Part shown: positions 1-7,301 of the stretch, one piece after another
Layout: each line of letters begins with the position of its first letter
How positions within the stretch are numbered: position 1 is the stretch's first letter
Assembly: GCA_002685895.1 (NCBI GenBank)
Contig: NYYK01000002.1
Location: forward strand, 1-39,294
Direction of reading: 5' to 3'
DNA length: 39,294 nt
From: Methanobacteriota archaeon
GTDB taxonomy: Archaea; Thermoplasmatota; Poseidoniia; Poseidoniales; Thalassarchaeaceae
The notes under the pieces: model-generated
Database searches by the model: none
What the model was told of the DNA's origin: nothing
What the model saw: only the letters and a program-made list of their open reading frames with translations
Program-made: the position numbers and the translations under genes

Positions 1-128
1 CGTAGCCATAGCGTCGCTGTACTAGAAACGCCATCCTGCGCGCTTCGCGACTTCGGATGGCAGTCTTCGCTATGCGAAGGCTGGGGGGCGGGTGTATCTT
101 TAGGTGTGATTTTGAGGTGTGATTTTGA
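1..128. repeat. REP-like palindromes plus a 13-nt tandem duplication
   Basis: This gene-free left edge holds two adjacent hairpins. The first pairs GCCATCC (30-36) with GGATGGC (55-61) around a GC-rich, partly palindromic centre. The second pairs CTTCGC (65-70) with GCGAAG (74-79). They are followed by two head-to-tail copies of GGTGTGATTTTGA (103-115 and 116-128), which end just before the stop codon of the SGNH gene. The hairpins could act as a terminator or be a mobile palindromic repeat. I see no coding potential here. Confidence 0.6.
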
Positions 129-134
129 CTGGGT

Positions 135-1127
135 TTATTGAATCTTATCTGCAATAACCCCCGCTGCCTTCTCCAGCGACTCCGGATTTGGATGAACAGT
201 ATCCCACGGCAAAGTCGGGACTTTATTTTCAAACGTATCGTACAAATCAATAACCTGGAACTCATAAGCCTCTGCAATCTTCTTGAGTCTTGGTCGCGCA
301 AATTCATGCAATTCCTGATCTGGCCAGATAACAAAGTATTTGCGATCAAGCGGAACCAGTTTGCTGAATTGTTCAAGTTGGATCGAGTACTGCGTCAGTA
401 TGTTTTGCTCAACAGAATCTTGATCAGGATTTTCGATTGAGCTTTTCTGCTCGGCTTTCTTCCTTTTCTTCCCAGCTCTTAGATCATAAGTCTTTTTGAA
501 TGCTTTATAAAATGTGCTATGGTCAGCAAGCCAACATTTGCCCGGCAAGTAATTCATAATTCCTGTTGTAATTGGTCTGCAAGTTTCCTGTGATGGATCC
601 CAACCTTTTGGTCGCAGTATTCCTTTGTCATCCAGGAAGCCCGCAGTTCCGCCAAGGTCATTAAAGTAAAAAACTAGAACAATGATCTCGGGATCAATTG
701 GAACTATCTTTTTTCTGAGTATGCCGGTTTCTTGTTCCAGATTATATCCTGGCACTGCAGTATTAATTAAATTGTAACCGGGTAGGAGATCGGCCATGTA
801 AGCAGTCAAAGTCTGATCATCATTCACTCCATATCCGAATGTTATCGAGTCTCCGAAGACTGCAACTGTCGGAGTGTCTTCAATTAGTTCCGGACTTCTG
901 AACCCCAAACTGTTTGTGGAGATTTTTGCTTTGTAGGCTTTCTCTTTCTTTAGATTGGATTTAAGTTCGTAGCTTATCTCTGGATGCTCGTTGGTTTGGA
1001 AGATCTTTGGGGGATTGGGGGAAGTTCGTTGTAATCCTGTGATTCTTAAGCCCAATTCAGCAATCAGAAAGAAAACGAGGATTGAACCTATCAGGAGCGA
1101 GCCGTTGGATATCCAGGTATTTCTCAT
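135..1127 (-). CDS. SGNH/GDSL-family hydrolase, membrane-anchored
   Basis: A 330-aa protein with one N-terminal membrane helix (about residues 8-30), so the catalytic domain is probably extracytoplasmic. The SGNH blocks are visible: GDS with nucleophile Ser94 (FGDSITFGYG), an ND pair at 156-157 (block III), and D309-x-x-H312 near the C-terminus (DTVHP). Such enzymes add or remove acyl groups on sugars, peptidoglycan or lipids; the substrate cannot be told from sequence. It is the last gene of the minus-strand set with a carbamoyltransferase and a second SGNH hydrolase, separated from the carbamoyltransferase by a repeat-hairpin spacer. No Shine-Dalgarno sequence precedes the ATG. Family assignment is firm, role is inferred. 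Confidence 0.85.
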   Translation of the reverse strand: MRNTWISNGSLLIGSILVFFLIAELGLRITGLQRTSPNPPKIFQTNEHPEISYELKSNLKKEKAYKAKISTNSLGFRSPELIEDTPTVAVFGDSITFGYGVNDDQTLTAYMADLLPGYNLINTAVPGYNLEQETGILRKKIVPIDPEIIVLVFYFNDLGGTAGFLDDKGILRPKGWDPSQETCRPITTGIMNYLPGKCWLADHSTFYKAFKKTYDLRAGKKRKKAEQKSSIENPDQDSVEQNILTQYSIQLEQFSKLVPLDRKYFVIWPDQELHEFARPRLKKIAEAYEFQVIDLYDTFENKVPTLPWDTVHPNPESLEKAAGVIADKIQ

Positions 1128-1149
1128 ATGGGCATTAAAGGTAATCGTG

Positions 1150-1237
1150 GAAAGGATACAACATTAGGATATAAAGGATATAAATGATTTAAAGGATTTT
1201 CATCCTTTATATCCTTTAACTCCTTTATATCATTTTA
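1150..1237. repeat. Intergenic stutter repeat forming an inverted repeat
   Basis: The spacer between the carbamoyltransferase and the SGNH gene repeats the word AAGGATATAAA several times and then its complement TTTATATCCTTT. The transcript in either direction can fold into a long AU-rich hairpin. It may attenuate or terminate transcription inside the operon. Confidence 0.6.
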
Positions 1238-3064
1238 TTAGTCCAAATCAAACTTCTCCAAGTAGTCCTTCTTATTAAGTACTCTGTCTTCAGGCATTTC
1301 AATCTTACTTAGCAGGAAATTGCCAAGAACAAGATAATCCATGTGTGTGTTTAAGAAACAATTAATTGCATCTTCAGGGCTTCTGACAATTGGTTCACTT
1401 CTCACATTAAATGATGTGTTTATAATTACTCCGCATCCGGTTTTCTTATCAAAAGCTTTTATTAAATCATAATACTTAGCATTCTGGTCGCGATTGATGC
1501 TTTGTATTCTTGCGGAGCCATCCACATGAGTAACAGCGGGAATTTCTTCTCGCTTTGCAGGATGAACATCAGCAACAAGAAGCATGTAAGGAGTCGGACA
1601 GTCCAGATCAAAGTAGTCAGACACTCTTTCTTCCAGCACAGTTGGTGCAAAAGGACGGAATGATTCGCGGAATTTAATTTTCAGGTTAACTTTTTGCCAG
1701 TTATCCATATTTCTTGCGTCGGCAATGATAGATCTGTTGCCGAGTGCGCGAGGACCGTACTCCATTCTTCCTTGGAACCAACCAATTACGTTATCTCCCT
1801 GCATCAGAGTTGAAACGCGATCAATAAGTCCGTCGCCTGACATCTTAACGAATGGCAATCCTTCTTTATTTAAAGTTTTTTCAATTTCCTCATCAGAATA
1901 CTCATCTCCAAAGTATGCGTGATCCATTCGGGGAAGTTTAGATCCGTTAAACTTCTTGTACCATATAGCAAGTGCAACACCCAGAGCTCCTCCTGCATCA
2001 CCTGATGCGGGTTGTATATAAACTTCTTTAAAAAGACCGCTTCTGAGGATCTTCCCGTTAGCTACGCAGTTGAGTGACACACCACCCGCCAGGCAAAGAT
2101 TATCCGAACCAGCTAAATTCTTGGCATGTTTAACAATTTTCATCATAACCTCCTCAGTCAGATCTTGCAGAGAACGGGCAATATCCTTGTGGAATTGCTC
2201 AAGCTCCGATTCCGGCTTCCTTCGTGGCCGGCCAAGCAGAGATTCAAGCTTCCTTCCGGTCATTCTAAGGCCATGCTCAAATGTGAAGTACTTCATATTG
2301 AGCGCGAAGCTTCCATCTTCTTTTACATCGATTAGCTCCCGCATCTTTTCCAAATACTTAGGCTCACCATAAGGGGCAAGGCCCATCACTTTATACTCAG
2401 CGGAGTTAACTTTGAAGCCGAGGTAGTAAGTTATTGCGGAGTATAGGAGACCGAGTGAATGGGGATAGTGGATTTCTTTAAGAATAGTTACAGGAGAGGT
2501 GTCATCCTGAGCTCTGTCGAAGGATGACGCCGCATGACATGGTTCGACAGAGCTCACCATGACATGCTTACCCTTCCCAATAGTAGCCGTCGCCCATTCG
2601 CCAACGCCATCAACTGTTACTATTGTTGCATCATCAAACCCGGAGACACCGAAACTTGAGTACGCATGTGACTCGTGATGGGGGATAAAGAAGATATCGC
2701 CTTTGTAATTAAGCTCTTTTTTGATGTTGTGAGGTATCCAGAGCTTTTTAATCATCCAATCCTGCATTGCATACTGATACTGCATGAAGCCGAGTGGCCA
2801 GACTTTGAAAAGCGTCTTTAAAATCCTATCGAAAAACTTAGTGAAAGGTTTTTCATAGAATCCTACCGCACTTAAACTCTCAGAAGTAATTCCTGCAAAA
2901 CTCAGAGCCTCATTAATTGCGTTATTTGGAAAAGAATCGTCTTGTTTCTTTCTTGTGTAACGTTCTTCCTGCGCCGCGAAGATTATTTCTCCATCCTTGA
3001 TCAGCACGCAAGCTGAGTCGTGGTAATAGCAACTAATGCCGAGGATGTAGATTGGCTTATCCAT
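1238..3064 (-). CDS. Carbamoyltransferase (NodU/CmcH/TobZ family)
   Basis: A protein of 608 aa from the preferred ATG at 3064; an in-frame ATG at 3091 would add nine residues and overlap the upstream gene. The family uses carbamoyl phosphate and ATP to carbamoylate sugar or antibiotic hydroxyls. Seen in the sequence: the N-terminal YILGISCYYHDSA start typical of the family, the metal-binding HHESHAYSSF region, TVDGVGEWAT, the Kae1-like ASGDAGGALG segment, and the C-terminal YGPRALGNRSIIADAR block. Oddity: about 25 residues between the GKGKH and TILKEIHYPHS segments are encoded by a palindromic repeat (2501-2566) that normal family members lack. The gene starts 1 nt after the SxtJ-like gene, so the two are probably co-translated. 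Neighbouring SGNH hydrolases suggest decoration of a surface glycan. Confidence 0.93.
   Translation of the reverse strand: MDKPIYILGISCYYHDSACVLIKDGEIIFAAQEERYTRKKQDDSFPNNAINEALSFAGITSESLSAVGFYEKPFTKFFDRILKTLFKVWPLGFMQYQYAMQDWMIKKLWIPHNIKKELNYKGDIFFIPHHESHAYSSFGVSGFDDATIVTVDGVGEWATATIGKGKHVMVSSVEPCHAASSFDRAQDDTSPVTILKEIHYPHSLGLLYSAITYYLGFKVNSAEYKVMGLAPYGEPKYLEKMRELIDVKEDGSFALNMKYFTFEHGLRMTGRKLESLLGRPRRKPESELEQFHKDIARSLQDLTEEVMMKIVKHAKNLAGSDNLCLAGGVSLNCVANGKILRSGLFKEVYIQPASGDAGGALGVALAIWYKKFNGSKLPRMDHAYFGDEYSDEEIEKTLNKEGLPFVKMSGDGLIDRVSTLMQGDNVIGWFQGRMEYGPRALGNRSIIADARNMDNWQKVNLKIKFRESFRPFAPTVLEERVSDYFDLDCPTPYMLLVADVHPAKREEIPAVTHVDGSARIQSINRDQNAKYYDLIKAFDKKTGCGVIINTSFNVRSEPIVRSPEDAINCFLNTHMDYLVLGNFLLSKIEMPEDRVLNKKDYLEKFDLD
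2501..2566. repeat. Palindromic repeat element inside the carbamoyltransferase gene
   Basis: Two facing hairpins. The first is GTCATCC (2501-2507) with GGATGAC (2522-2528), enclosing TGAGCTCTGTCGAA. The second has ATGG/CCAT stems enclosing TTCGACAGAGCTCA (2543-2556), the exact reverse complement of the first loop. The element is in frame and encodes the insert read as SSVEPCHAASSFDRAQDD. It resembles palindromic elements that invade open reading frames, as in Rickettsia. Confidence 0.8.
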
Positions 3065-3065
3065 A

Positions 3066-3293
3066 TTAAAACTGATATTGCATTCCGGCATCTTTCGGCG
3101 GATCGATCCAGTAAGTTGAGACAGGTTTCTTGAAAAGATTTTTTAGATTCCAAATTTTTAGCCCGAGTCCGTATATGCTGAAACACACAAGCCAAAATAA
3201 GCTCAGGATTATAAAACTCATCACTTTGCCAAGCACGTGACTAAACGAGCACCAGGCTTTCCAGAAAGGCTGTAGAGGCTTAGGCATGTGCAT
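3066..3293 (-). CDS. SxtJ-like small membrane protein
   Basis: A 75-aa protein; a second possible ATG lies two codons in. It has a conserved-looking segment with FSHVLGKVMSFIIL, a hydrophobic stretch (about residues 24-45) and a C-terminal TYWIDP. This resembles the C-terminal half of SxtJ-family membrane proteins, which commonly lie beside carbamoyltransferases. The protein is short and has one clear membrane span. It ends 1 nt before the carbamoyltransferase ATG. The function of the family is unknown; a scaffold for the membrane-associated modification enzymes is a guess. Family assignment is from recall of pattern and context, not from a search. Confidence 0.65.
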   Translation of the reverse strand: MHMPKPLQPFWKAWCSFSHVLGKVMSFIILSLFWLVCFSIYGLGLKIWNLKNLFKKPVSTYWIDPPKDAGMQYQF

Positions 3294-3321
3294 ATGTTAA
3301 TTGTAAGCTATGTGCGTATCG

Positions 3322-3379
3322 AAGGATATAAAAGAGATAAAAGATTTAAAGGATTCTCATTTATATCTTTTATATCCTT
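3322..3379. repeat. Near-perfect 20-nt inverted repeat, possible terminator or attenuator
   Basis: The left arm 3322-3341 and right arm 3360-3379 are complementary with one mismatch; both are built from the word AAGGATATAAAAG. The repeat lies between the DUF5989 gene and the SxtJ-like gene, so it would form a hairpin within the operon transcript. Confidence 0.65.
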
Positions 3380-3386
3380 TATATCT

Positions 3387-3545
3387 TTAAAACACAGTAT
3401 AAATAAAGGGCGCTAACGGCGATCCCTGGGCAAACACAAGTATCAGTCCCAAAAGTGCAATCATTACTACAATGGGCAAAAGCCACCACTTTTTGCGTAT
3501 TCTCATGAAATGCCATAATTCTGAGAAGATCGAGAGTTTGCTCAT
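3387..3545 (-). CDS. DUF5989 family small membrane protein
   Basis: I translated this 52-aa gene by hand: ATG at 3545-3543, TAA at 3389-3387. The protein starts MSKLSIFSELWHF and has a basic RIRKKWW segment, one hydrophobic helix (about residues 21-39), and an AQGSPLAPFIYTVF tail. The RKKWWLLPI...FAQGS..APFIYT pattern is the signature I associate with DUF5989, a family of about 50-aa single-pass proteins found next to SxtJ-like proteins, carbamoyltransferases and SGNH hydrolases, which is the context here. No biochemical function is known. It is easily missed because of its size. Confidence 0.85.
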   Translation of the reverse strand: MSKLSIFSELWHFMRIRKKWWLLPIVVMIALLGLILVFAQGSPLAPFIYTVF

Positions 3546-3568
3546 TAATTAGATTGTACATATATAAA

Positions 3569-3674
3569 GAAACAGAAGAAACAGAAGAAGCAGAAGAATC
3601 AGAAGAATCAGAGGACTTCGTTAAAATAGAATCTGAAGATTTTTCTCTTCTGTTTCTTCTGATTCCTCTGTTTC
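3569..3674. repeat. Tandem CAGAAGAA words with inverted copy
   Basis: Five or more degenerate copies of CAGAAGAA (about 3570-3615) are followed, after a short spacer, by the complementary words TTCTTCTG (about 3645-3674). The result is a long purine/pyrimidine-biased hairpin that begins directly after the stop codon of the second SGNH gene. It is a likely transcript-end or attenuation structure. Confidence 0.6.
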
Positions 3675-4802
3675 CTAATAAAGGATATTGCACATTTCTT
3701 TGGCAATTAATTCTCCGGCCAGCCTGTTCCCCTCGACATTCCAATGGCCTTCACCCGAATCATCAAAGCCATGTAGATAGGTATTATTAGTCTTAGCGTA
3801 TGTGAGGAACTTAGGTGCCAAAGTAATTACAGGCACATTGATCGATTCGCCGAGTTTCCCAATACGTCTTTCGGGATAATTAAGATCAGCTTTATTTTCA
3901 GGCTTAACCTGAACACCGTTGGTCAAAGTTACAATTACAAACTTCGAATTATGAGATTTAACCTCCTCATTCATCTTTTTAATAATTTCTTCGGTTATTC
4001 TCCATGCTTCTTCCCATTCTGGTGCCGGCGGATCAGAATAAATTTCTGTATCCAAGCCGGGGTCACCTCTCTTTGCATCTTCATCTTCTTTGTTAATGCC
4101 AAGTTCTTTCATTAGTCTCTGGTTGCGCGCGGAAATTTTGATCTTATTTATCATTTGCATCGTCCTAAAGTTATTTACAATCAAGTGTGAGCCTTGATAA
4201 AGAAACTTCTGTGAGCTTTTAAACTCTTTTGTGTCTTTAAAAGATTCATCCAGCTTTAGTTCGCTTCCATCCAAAAAGAAATATGGAATATTGTGAACAT
4301 TATTAAGTGCTTTTGAGTTTTCTCTTACATCGTTTCCGGAAAGGAAAGAAAGCAGAACAATATCAGGCTGATAATCCCAGACTATGTGCTTAAGAAGCAG
4401 GTATTCCTGCGCAGTCGAGAAGCCGGACATTCCGAAGTTCAAAACTTCAATCTCCTTACCAGCACAGGTGTTCAGTTCATTCTCCATTATGGACCAATAT
4501 GCATTCTTAGCATTAACATGACGGGCCTCTGTATATGAATCTCCCAATACAGCGACTCTGATTACTCCGTCAGCTTTTTCTTTTGAATACAATTTGTCTC
4601 TGAAACCATCGTGATTCACCTTGAAGTGCGCCTTTCCTTCGTCTTGCCAATATCCTTCCGCTTCCGGACGGAGAGAAAACCCGGTCACAGGGTCTATTCT
4701 CATATAATAAGGGAAAGAGAACCCCACTAATCTGAGGATGATTTCGAATATTAAAACTGCAATGGTTACAGATATGATGATAAGAAGTAGCTGTTTTCTC
4801 AT
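3675..4802 (-). CDS. SGNH/GDSL hydrolase, second copy, membrane-anchored
   Basis: A protein of 375 aa if translation starts at the ATG at 4802. This start overlaps the upstream M50 gene by ATGA, which argues for it over the in-frame ATG at 4862. One N-terminal membrane helix (residues 4-25) is followed by an extracytoplasmic SGNH fold: GDSYTE with Ser89, a GND motif (LSGNDVREN), and a C-terminal GHWN segment carrying the catalytic His. The length and the PVTGFSLRPEAEGYW region recall esterases that act on exopolysaccharide. It is distinct in sequence from the SGNH gene at the end of the cluster, so the two probably act on different positions or substrates. Translational coupling to the M50 gene is inferred from the 4-nt overlap. 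Confidence 0.85.
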   Translation of the reverse strand: MRKQLLLIIISVTIAVLIFEIILRLVGFSFPYYMRIDPVTGFSLRPEAEGYWQDEGKAHFKVNHDGFRDKLYSKEKADGVIRVAVLGDSYTEARHVNAKNAYWSIMENELNTCAGKEIEVLNFGMSGFSTAQEYLLLKHIVWDYQPDIVLLSFLSGNDVRENSKALNNVHNIPYFFLDGSELKLDESFKDTKEFKSSQKFLYQGSHLIVNNFRTMQMINKIKISARNQRLMKELGINKEDEDAKRGDPGLDTEIYSDPPAPEWEEAWRITEEIIKKMNEEVKSHNSKFVIVTLTNGVQVKPENKADLNYPERRIGKLGESINVPVITLAPKFLTYAKTNNTYLHGFDDSGEGHWNVEGNRLAGELIAKEMCNILY

Positions 4803-5476
4803 AAAACTCCGGCAATAATATTCATTATTACAAGGAATGGCGTCATTATCCCAAACACCCATGTGGAAAGAATTGGAATATTAAATACCATCCCTGCGAT
4901 TATCAGTCCCAACAGAATTATCGGACCGCGTGCCATGAATTCAAAATATTCACGTTCATATCTAAGCGGAATGAAAGCGTAAAGAACTTTTGAACCGTCC
5001 AATGGATTAATCGGCAACAGATTGAATGCCATAAGAGCTAGATTTACAAAGATGCAACGGCTTAGAACGCGCTCGAGCATTATCATTACAGTAGAGCCTC
5101 CACCAGAGCCTCCAAGAAGTCCGATTGCAGATGTTGAGTTCCATTCAAAAAGTCCGATCATCAAAAAGAAACAAATAAACGCTGTGATCAGATTAGCCGC
5201 AGGGCCTGCGAGAGCTACAAGTGTAGTATCGCGTTTAACATTCTTAAAATATCGCGGATCAATAGGAACAGGTTTTGCCCAACCGAATCCAATTACAAAA
5301 AACATCAGTGTTCCTATCGGGTCCAGATGCGCGAGGGGATTGAGGCTGACACGATTATCCATCTTTGCTGTTGGATCCCCCAGTTTCAAAGCAATGTATC
5401 CGTGTGCAAACTCATGAACAGAGAGGCCGATTAAAACGGCGATGATGAAAGTAGGGTTTAGGAAAGTCATTGGCAC
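4799..5476 (-). CDS. Site-2-protease-type zinc metallopeptidase (M50 family)
   Basis: A 225-aa integral membrane protein; GTG at 5476 or, two codons later, ATG. The metal site HEFAH (about residues 22-26) lies in the first helix, and the second motif appears as NPLDG (INPLDGSKVLYAF). About five to six hydrophobic segments are visible. The short form without a PDZ domain matches the SpoIVFB/FtsH-adjacent M50 group found widely in bacteria. M50 enzymes cleave membrane-embedded substrates, often to release regulators. Its stop codon overlaps the ATG of the SGNH gene. Whether it processes a member of this cluster, or the anti-sigma factor at 7852, is unknown. Confidence 0.9.
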   Translation of the reverse strand: MPMTFLNPTFIIAVLIGLSVHEFAHGYIALKLGDPTAKMDNRVSLNPLAHLDPIGTLMFFVIGFGWAKPVPIDPRYFKNVKRDTTLVALAGPAANLITAFICFFLMIGLFEWNSTSAIGLLGGSGGGSTVMIMLERVLSRCIFVNLALMAFNLLPINPLDGSKVLYAFIPLRYEREYFEFMARGPIILLGLIIAGMVFNIPILSTWVFGIMTPFLVIMNIIAGVL

Positions 5477-5519
5477 TACTTTAGCGCAGTATCTTACCCT
5501 TAGACAGACTCTCTTTGAT

Positions 5520-5750
5520 TTACTGAATTAAATCGTCATCTGTCTCGATAACCACTTGTCCAGGATAATGTGGTACCAAATCAGCAAGTAGTTTTTCAAC
5601 CTGCGATTTTATTTCTCCGGTATCGACGCCGGGAAGAGTCGTGACTACAAGAATATCGGGTGTAAAAGTAGCGCCTTCTACTCCTTCTATAGCAAGTACT
5701 TGTCCCCCTGCCTTTTCTGCTATACAGTGAGGATCTGGTCCGCGTCTCAT
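5520..5750 (-). CDS. Hypothetical 76-aa protein
   Basis: Not recognised. The protein has a predicted alpha/beta pattern (VLVVTTLPGVDTGEIKSQVEKLLADLV) and an acidic C-terminus; it has no signal peptide or membrane span. An extended -10 promoter lies 8 nt before its ATG, supporting real expression. It precedes the M50 gene on the same strand with a 43-nt gap, so it may be the first gene of that transcript. Confidence 0.55.
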   Translation of the reverse strand: MRRGPDPHCIAEKAGGQVLAIEGVEGATFTPDILVVTTLPGVDTGEIKSQVEKLLADLVPHYPGQVVIETDDDLIQ

Positions 5751-5758
5751 ATAGTTGT

Positions 5759-5786
5759 ATTATAGCAGAATATGAGAAATAATCAA
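5759..5786 (-). promoter_or_regulatory. Promoter for the 5750-to-135 gene set
   Basis: On the minus strand TTGATT (5786-5781), a 16-nt spacer and an extended -10 TGC-TATAAT (TATAAT at 5764-5759). The predicted start of transcription falls at about 5752, within 2 nt of the ATG, so the message would be essentially leaderless. Confidence 0.6.
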
Positions 5787-5801
5787 ATAGCGTTAAATTT
5801 G

Positions 5802-5830
5802 TTGACGTATTCAATAACAAACCTTAGGCT
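5802..5830 (+). promoter_or_regulatory. Candidate rpmB promoter
   Basis: TTGACG (5802-5807), a 17-nt spacer and TAGGCT (5825-5830), then 10 nt to the rpmB ATG. It is divergent from the promoter of the 76-aa gene. The -35 is good and the -10 weak. Confidence 0.4.
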
Positions 5831-5840
5831 TCTTTAGCTC

Positions 5841-6050
5841 ATGTCACGTAAATGCTCCAAGACTGGCAAAAAGACTGTTTTCGGAAATACCCGAAGCCAC
5901 TCGATGAGACATACAAGGCGCCAGTTCAAGCCGAATATTCAAAAGAAGCGAGTTTATGATCCTAAAACAAAGACTTACAAAGTTATAAAGGTCTCGACAA
6001 GTTACCTTCGAACTTTGGCGAAGAGAATGCAGGAGGGGAAGAAGGTTTGA
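5841..6050 (+). CDS. rpmB: 50S ribosomal protein L28
   Basis: A 69-aa basic protein beginning MSRKCSKTGKKTVFGN, with the family's SHSMRHTRRQFKPNIQKKRV stretch and a C-terminal STSYLRTLAKR. Length and motifs are normal for L28, a component of the large ribosomal subunit near the E site. It is a single-gene transcription unit here, with its own upstream promoter candidate and a convergent gene downstream. Only one N-terminal Cys is seen, so it is the zinc-free form. No Shine-Dalgarno sequence is present. Confidence 0.95.
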   Translation: MSRKCSKTGKKTVFGNTRSHSMRHTRRQFKPNIQKKRVYDPKTKTYKVIKVSTSYLRTLAKRMQEGKKV

Positions 6051-6086
6051 TTCGGGTTCGGCTATCGGGTTCGGTTTTCGGGTTTA
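6051..6086. repeat. TTCGGG stutter repeat between convergent genes
   Basis: Three to four degenerate copies of the words ATTCGGG and ATCGGGTTCGG fill the entire gap between the L28 stop and the release-factor-like gene. Confidence 0.5.
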
Positions 6087-6500
6087 TTATTCATCCTCCT
6101 CAGGATCCACTTTCTGCCTGGATTCCTTTTTATCAGCTTGGTGGTGCTTCTCTTCGAGCATCTTTTGCTTTGACCTTCTGGATCTGCGTTGTTTTTGCTT
6201 TTCTATCTTATGATGTTTCTGGGCAAGTTCCGATTTTGCGTCTAATTGCTCTTCCTCGATCTTATCAATTAATAACTCATAAGCTTCTTTTCTATTCTGA
6301 TGAAGACCTCTGTGATGCTGGTATCTGACTGTGATTCCAGTTGGCTCATGCGTCAGCTCCACACAATTGGTCGATTTATTGATCTTCTGGCCCCCATGCC
6401 CGCCGCCGCGCGTATGGTGCTCCTCGATATCCTCCAATTTGATCTCGAGCTTAGCTATCTTCTTCAAGTACTTTTGTTGTAGGTCATCTGGTAAGTGCAT
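6087..6500 (-). CDS. Class-I peptide release factor domain protein (ArfB/YaeJ-like)
   Basis: A 137-aa protein holding only the GGQ domain of release factors: RGGGHGGQKINKSTNCVEL at about residues 31-49, then HEPTGITVRYQHHRGLHQNR. No codon-recognition domain is present. The tail is very basic and charged (KQRRSRRSKQKM), as in ArfB and mitochondrial ICT1/MTRFR relatives, where it enters the empty mRNA channel of stalled ribosomes. The expected job is peptidyl-tRNA hydrolysis in non-stop rescue. I place it in the broad family; orthology to ArfB itself is not shown. It converges on rpmB. Confidence 0.85.
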   Translation of the reverse strand: MHLPDDLQQKYLKKIAKLEIKLEDIEEHHTRGGGHGGQKINKSTNCVELTHEPTGITVRYQHHRGLHQNRKEAYELLIDKIEEEQLDAKSELAQKHHKIEKQKQRRSRRSKQKMLEEKHHQADKKESRQKVDPEEDE

Positions 6501-6651
6501 GACTCAAGTATTAAGTATTGAGTATTAAGTATCAAGTATGGAATGCCAGTTGTCTGAACCTTGATTTGCTTGATTACAGGATTAACTTGATTACAGAGAA
6601 TTACCTTAAATCCTGTTTATCATGAAAATCATGTTGATCATGGTCTTTTTT

Positions 6652-6679
6652 GTAAGAATCACAAACCTCACTCGTCTTA
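6652..6679 (+). promoter_or_regulatory. ECF sigma-type promoter of the twin-CX11C gene
   Basis: GTAAGAA (6652-6658), a 14-nt spacer and CGTCTTA (6673-6679). The same two heptamers at the same spacing precede the ECF sigma gene at 7302-7329. CGTC is the usual ECF -10 core. The predicted leader to the ATG at 6722 is about 35 nt. Confidence 0.75.
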
Positions 6680-6721
6680 AGCACTGTCACAGACACTTTT
6701 ATTCTTTCCCAACCATACTCA

Positions 6722-7111
6722 ATGAAAAGGCTCGACAGATTCGTATCACTCTCTCTATTAGGAGTCCTTACTGTTGCACTGGTGCCCGTAGCATCAGCAC
6801 AGGGACAATTCTGGGGACAAATTCCCGAAGGCGCTCGCGAGGAGCTTAGGGAATGCAAGGAAAAAGAAACAAGAGAAGAGAAACGCGAATGTGCGAAAGC
6901 GGTATTCGAGAAATACGACATCGATCCGCCTGTAAGACGTATACGTAGGCATTTCAAGCACAAGATAGGAAGAGGGGTTGGCAAATGTTTACGTTTAGAG
7001 GATAGAGGAGAGGCTTCACAATGCTTCCTTAACATTTACGACAAGGTGAAACAAATGAGGGAAGAAGGGGGACCCACGCACCAGAGCGCTAGCGCGCTCG
7101 GTTCGGGGTAA
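6722..7111 (+). CDS. Exported twin-CX11C helical protein, unknown function
   Basis: A 129-aa protein with a clear Sec signal peptide (basic MKRLDR, hydrophobic core, cleavage likely after ASA at about residue 26). The mature part is highly charged and predicted helical, with exactly four cysteines in two CX11C pairs (ECKEKETREEKREC and KCLRLEDRGEASQC). This spacing suits two disulfide bonds across an antiparallel helical hairpin. It lies just upstream of the ECF sigma operon and shares its promoter motif, so it is probably a regulon member. The last residues (SASALGSG) are encoded by a palindromic GC-rich sequence. I do not recognise the family. Confidence 0.75.
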   Translation: MKRLDRFVSLSLLGVLTVALVPVASAQGQFWGQIPEGAREELRECKEKETREEKRECAKAVFEKYDIDPPVRRIRRHFKHKIGRGVGKCLRLEDRGEASQCFLNIYDKVKQMREEGGPTHQSASALGSG

Positions 7112-7183
7112 AAATCCTGAAGTGTAGTTTCAGGATTACATCATCGGAATACTGCTGCAGTTGATTACTGCGGCAGTATTTGT
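7112..7183 (+). terminator. Two tandem hairpins, probable terminator
   Basis: AATCCTGAA (7113-7121) pairs with TTCAGGATT (7129-7137). Then AATACTGC (7148-7155) pairs with GCAGTATT (7173-7180) and is followed by TTGTT. They lie immediately after the twin-CX11C gene. Confidence 0.6.
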
Positions 7184-7205
7184 TAATTATTGGTTTTAGT
7201 TGAGA

Positions 7206-7290
7206 GCAATTAGCAGATTAGCAATTAGCAATTGGCTTTTTTTTAATCAAAAAAATAGCCAATCTGCCAATCTGCCAATATGCTAATTGC
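7206..7290. repeat. Stutter inverted repeat with T8/A7 centre (bidirectional terminator-like)
   Basis: Degenerate ATTAGCA words run into ATTGGCTTTTTTTT; after AATC the complementary AAAAAAATAGCCAAT and CTGCCAAT words follow, ending TGCTAATTGC. The arms fold on each other. This spacer separates the twin-CX11C gene from the ECF promoter. Confidence 0.65.
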
Positions 7291-7301
7291 CGGTAATTTG
7301 T

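Noticed and set aside
6601..7035. 144-codon open frame opposite the twin-CX11C gene
   Set aside because: The plus-strand gene has a signal peptide, patterned cysteines and a promoter; the antisense frame has no domain or start signal.
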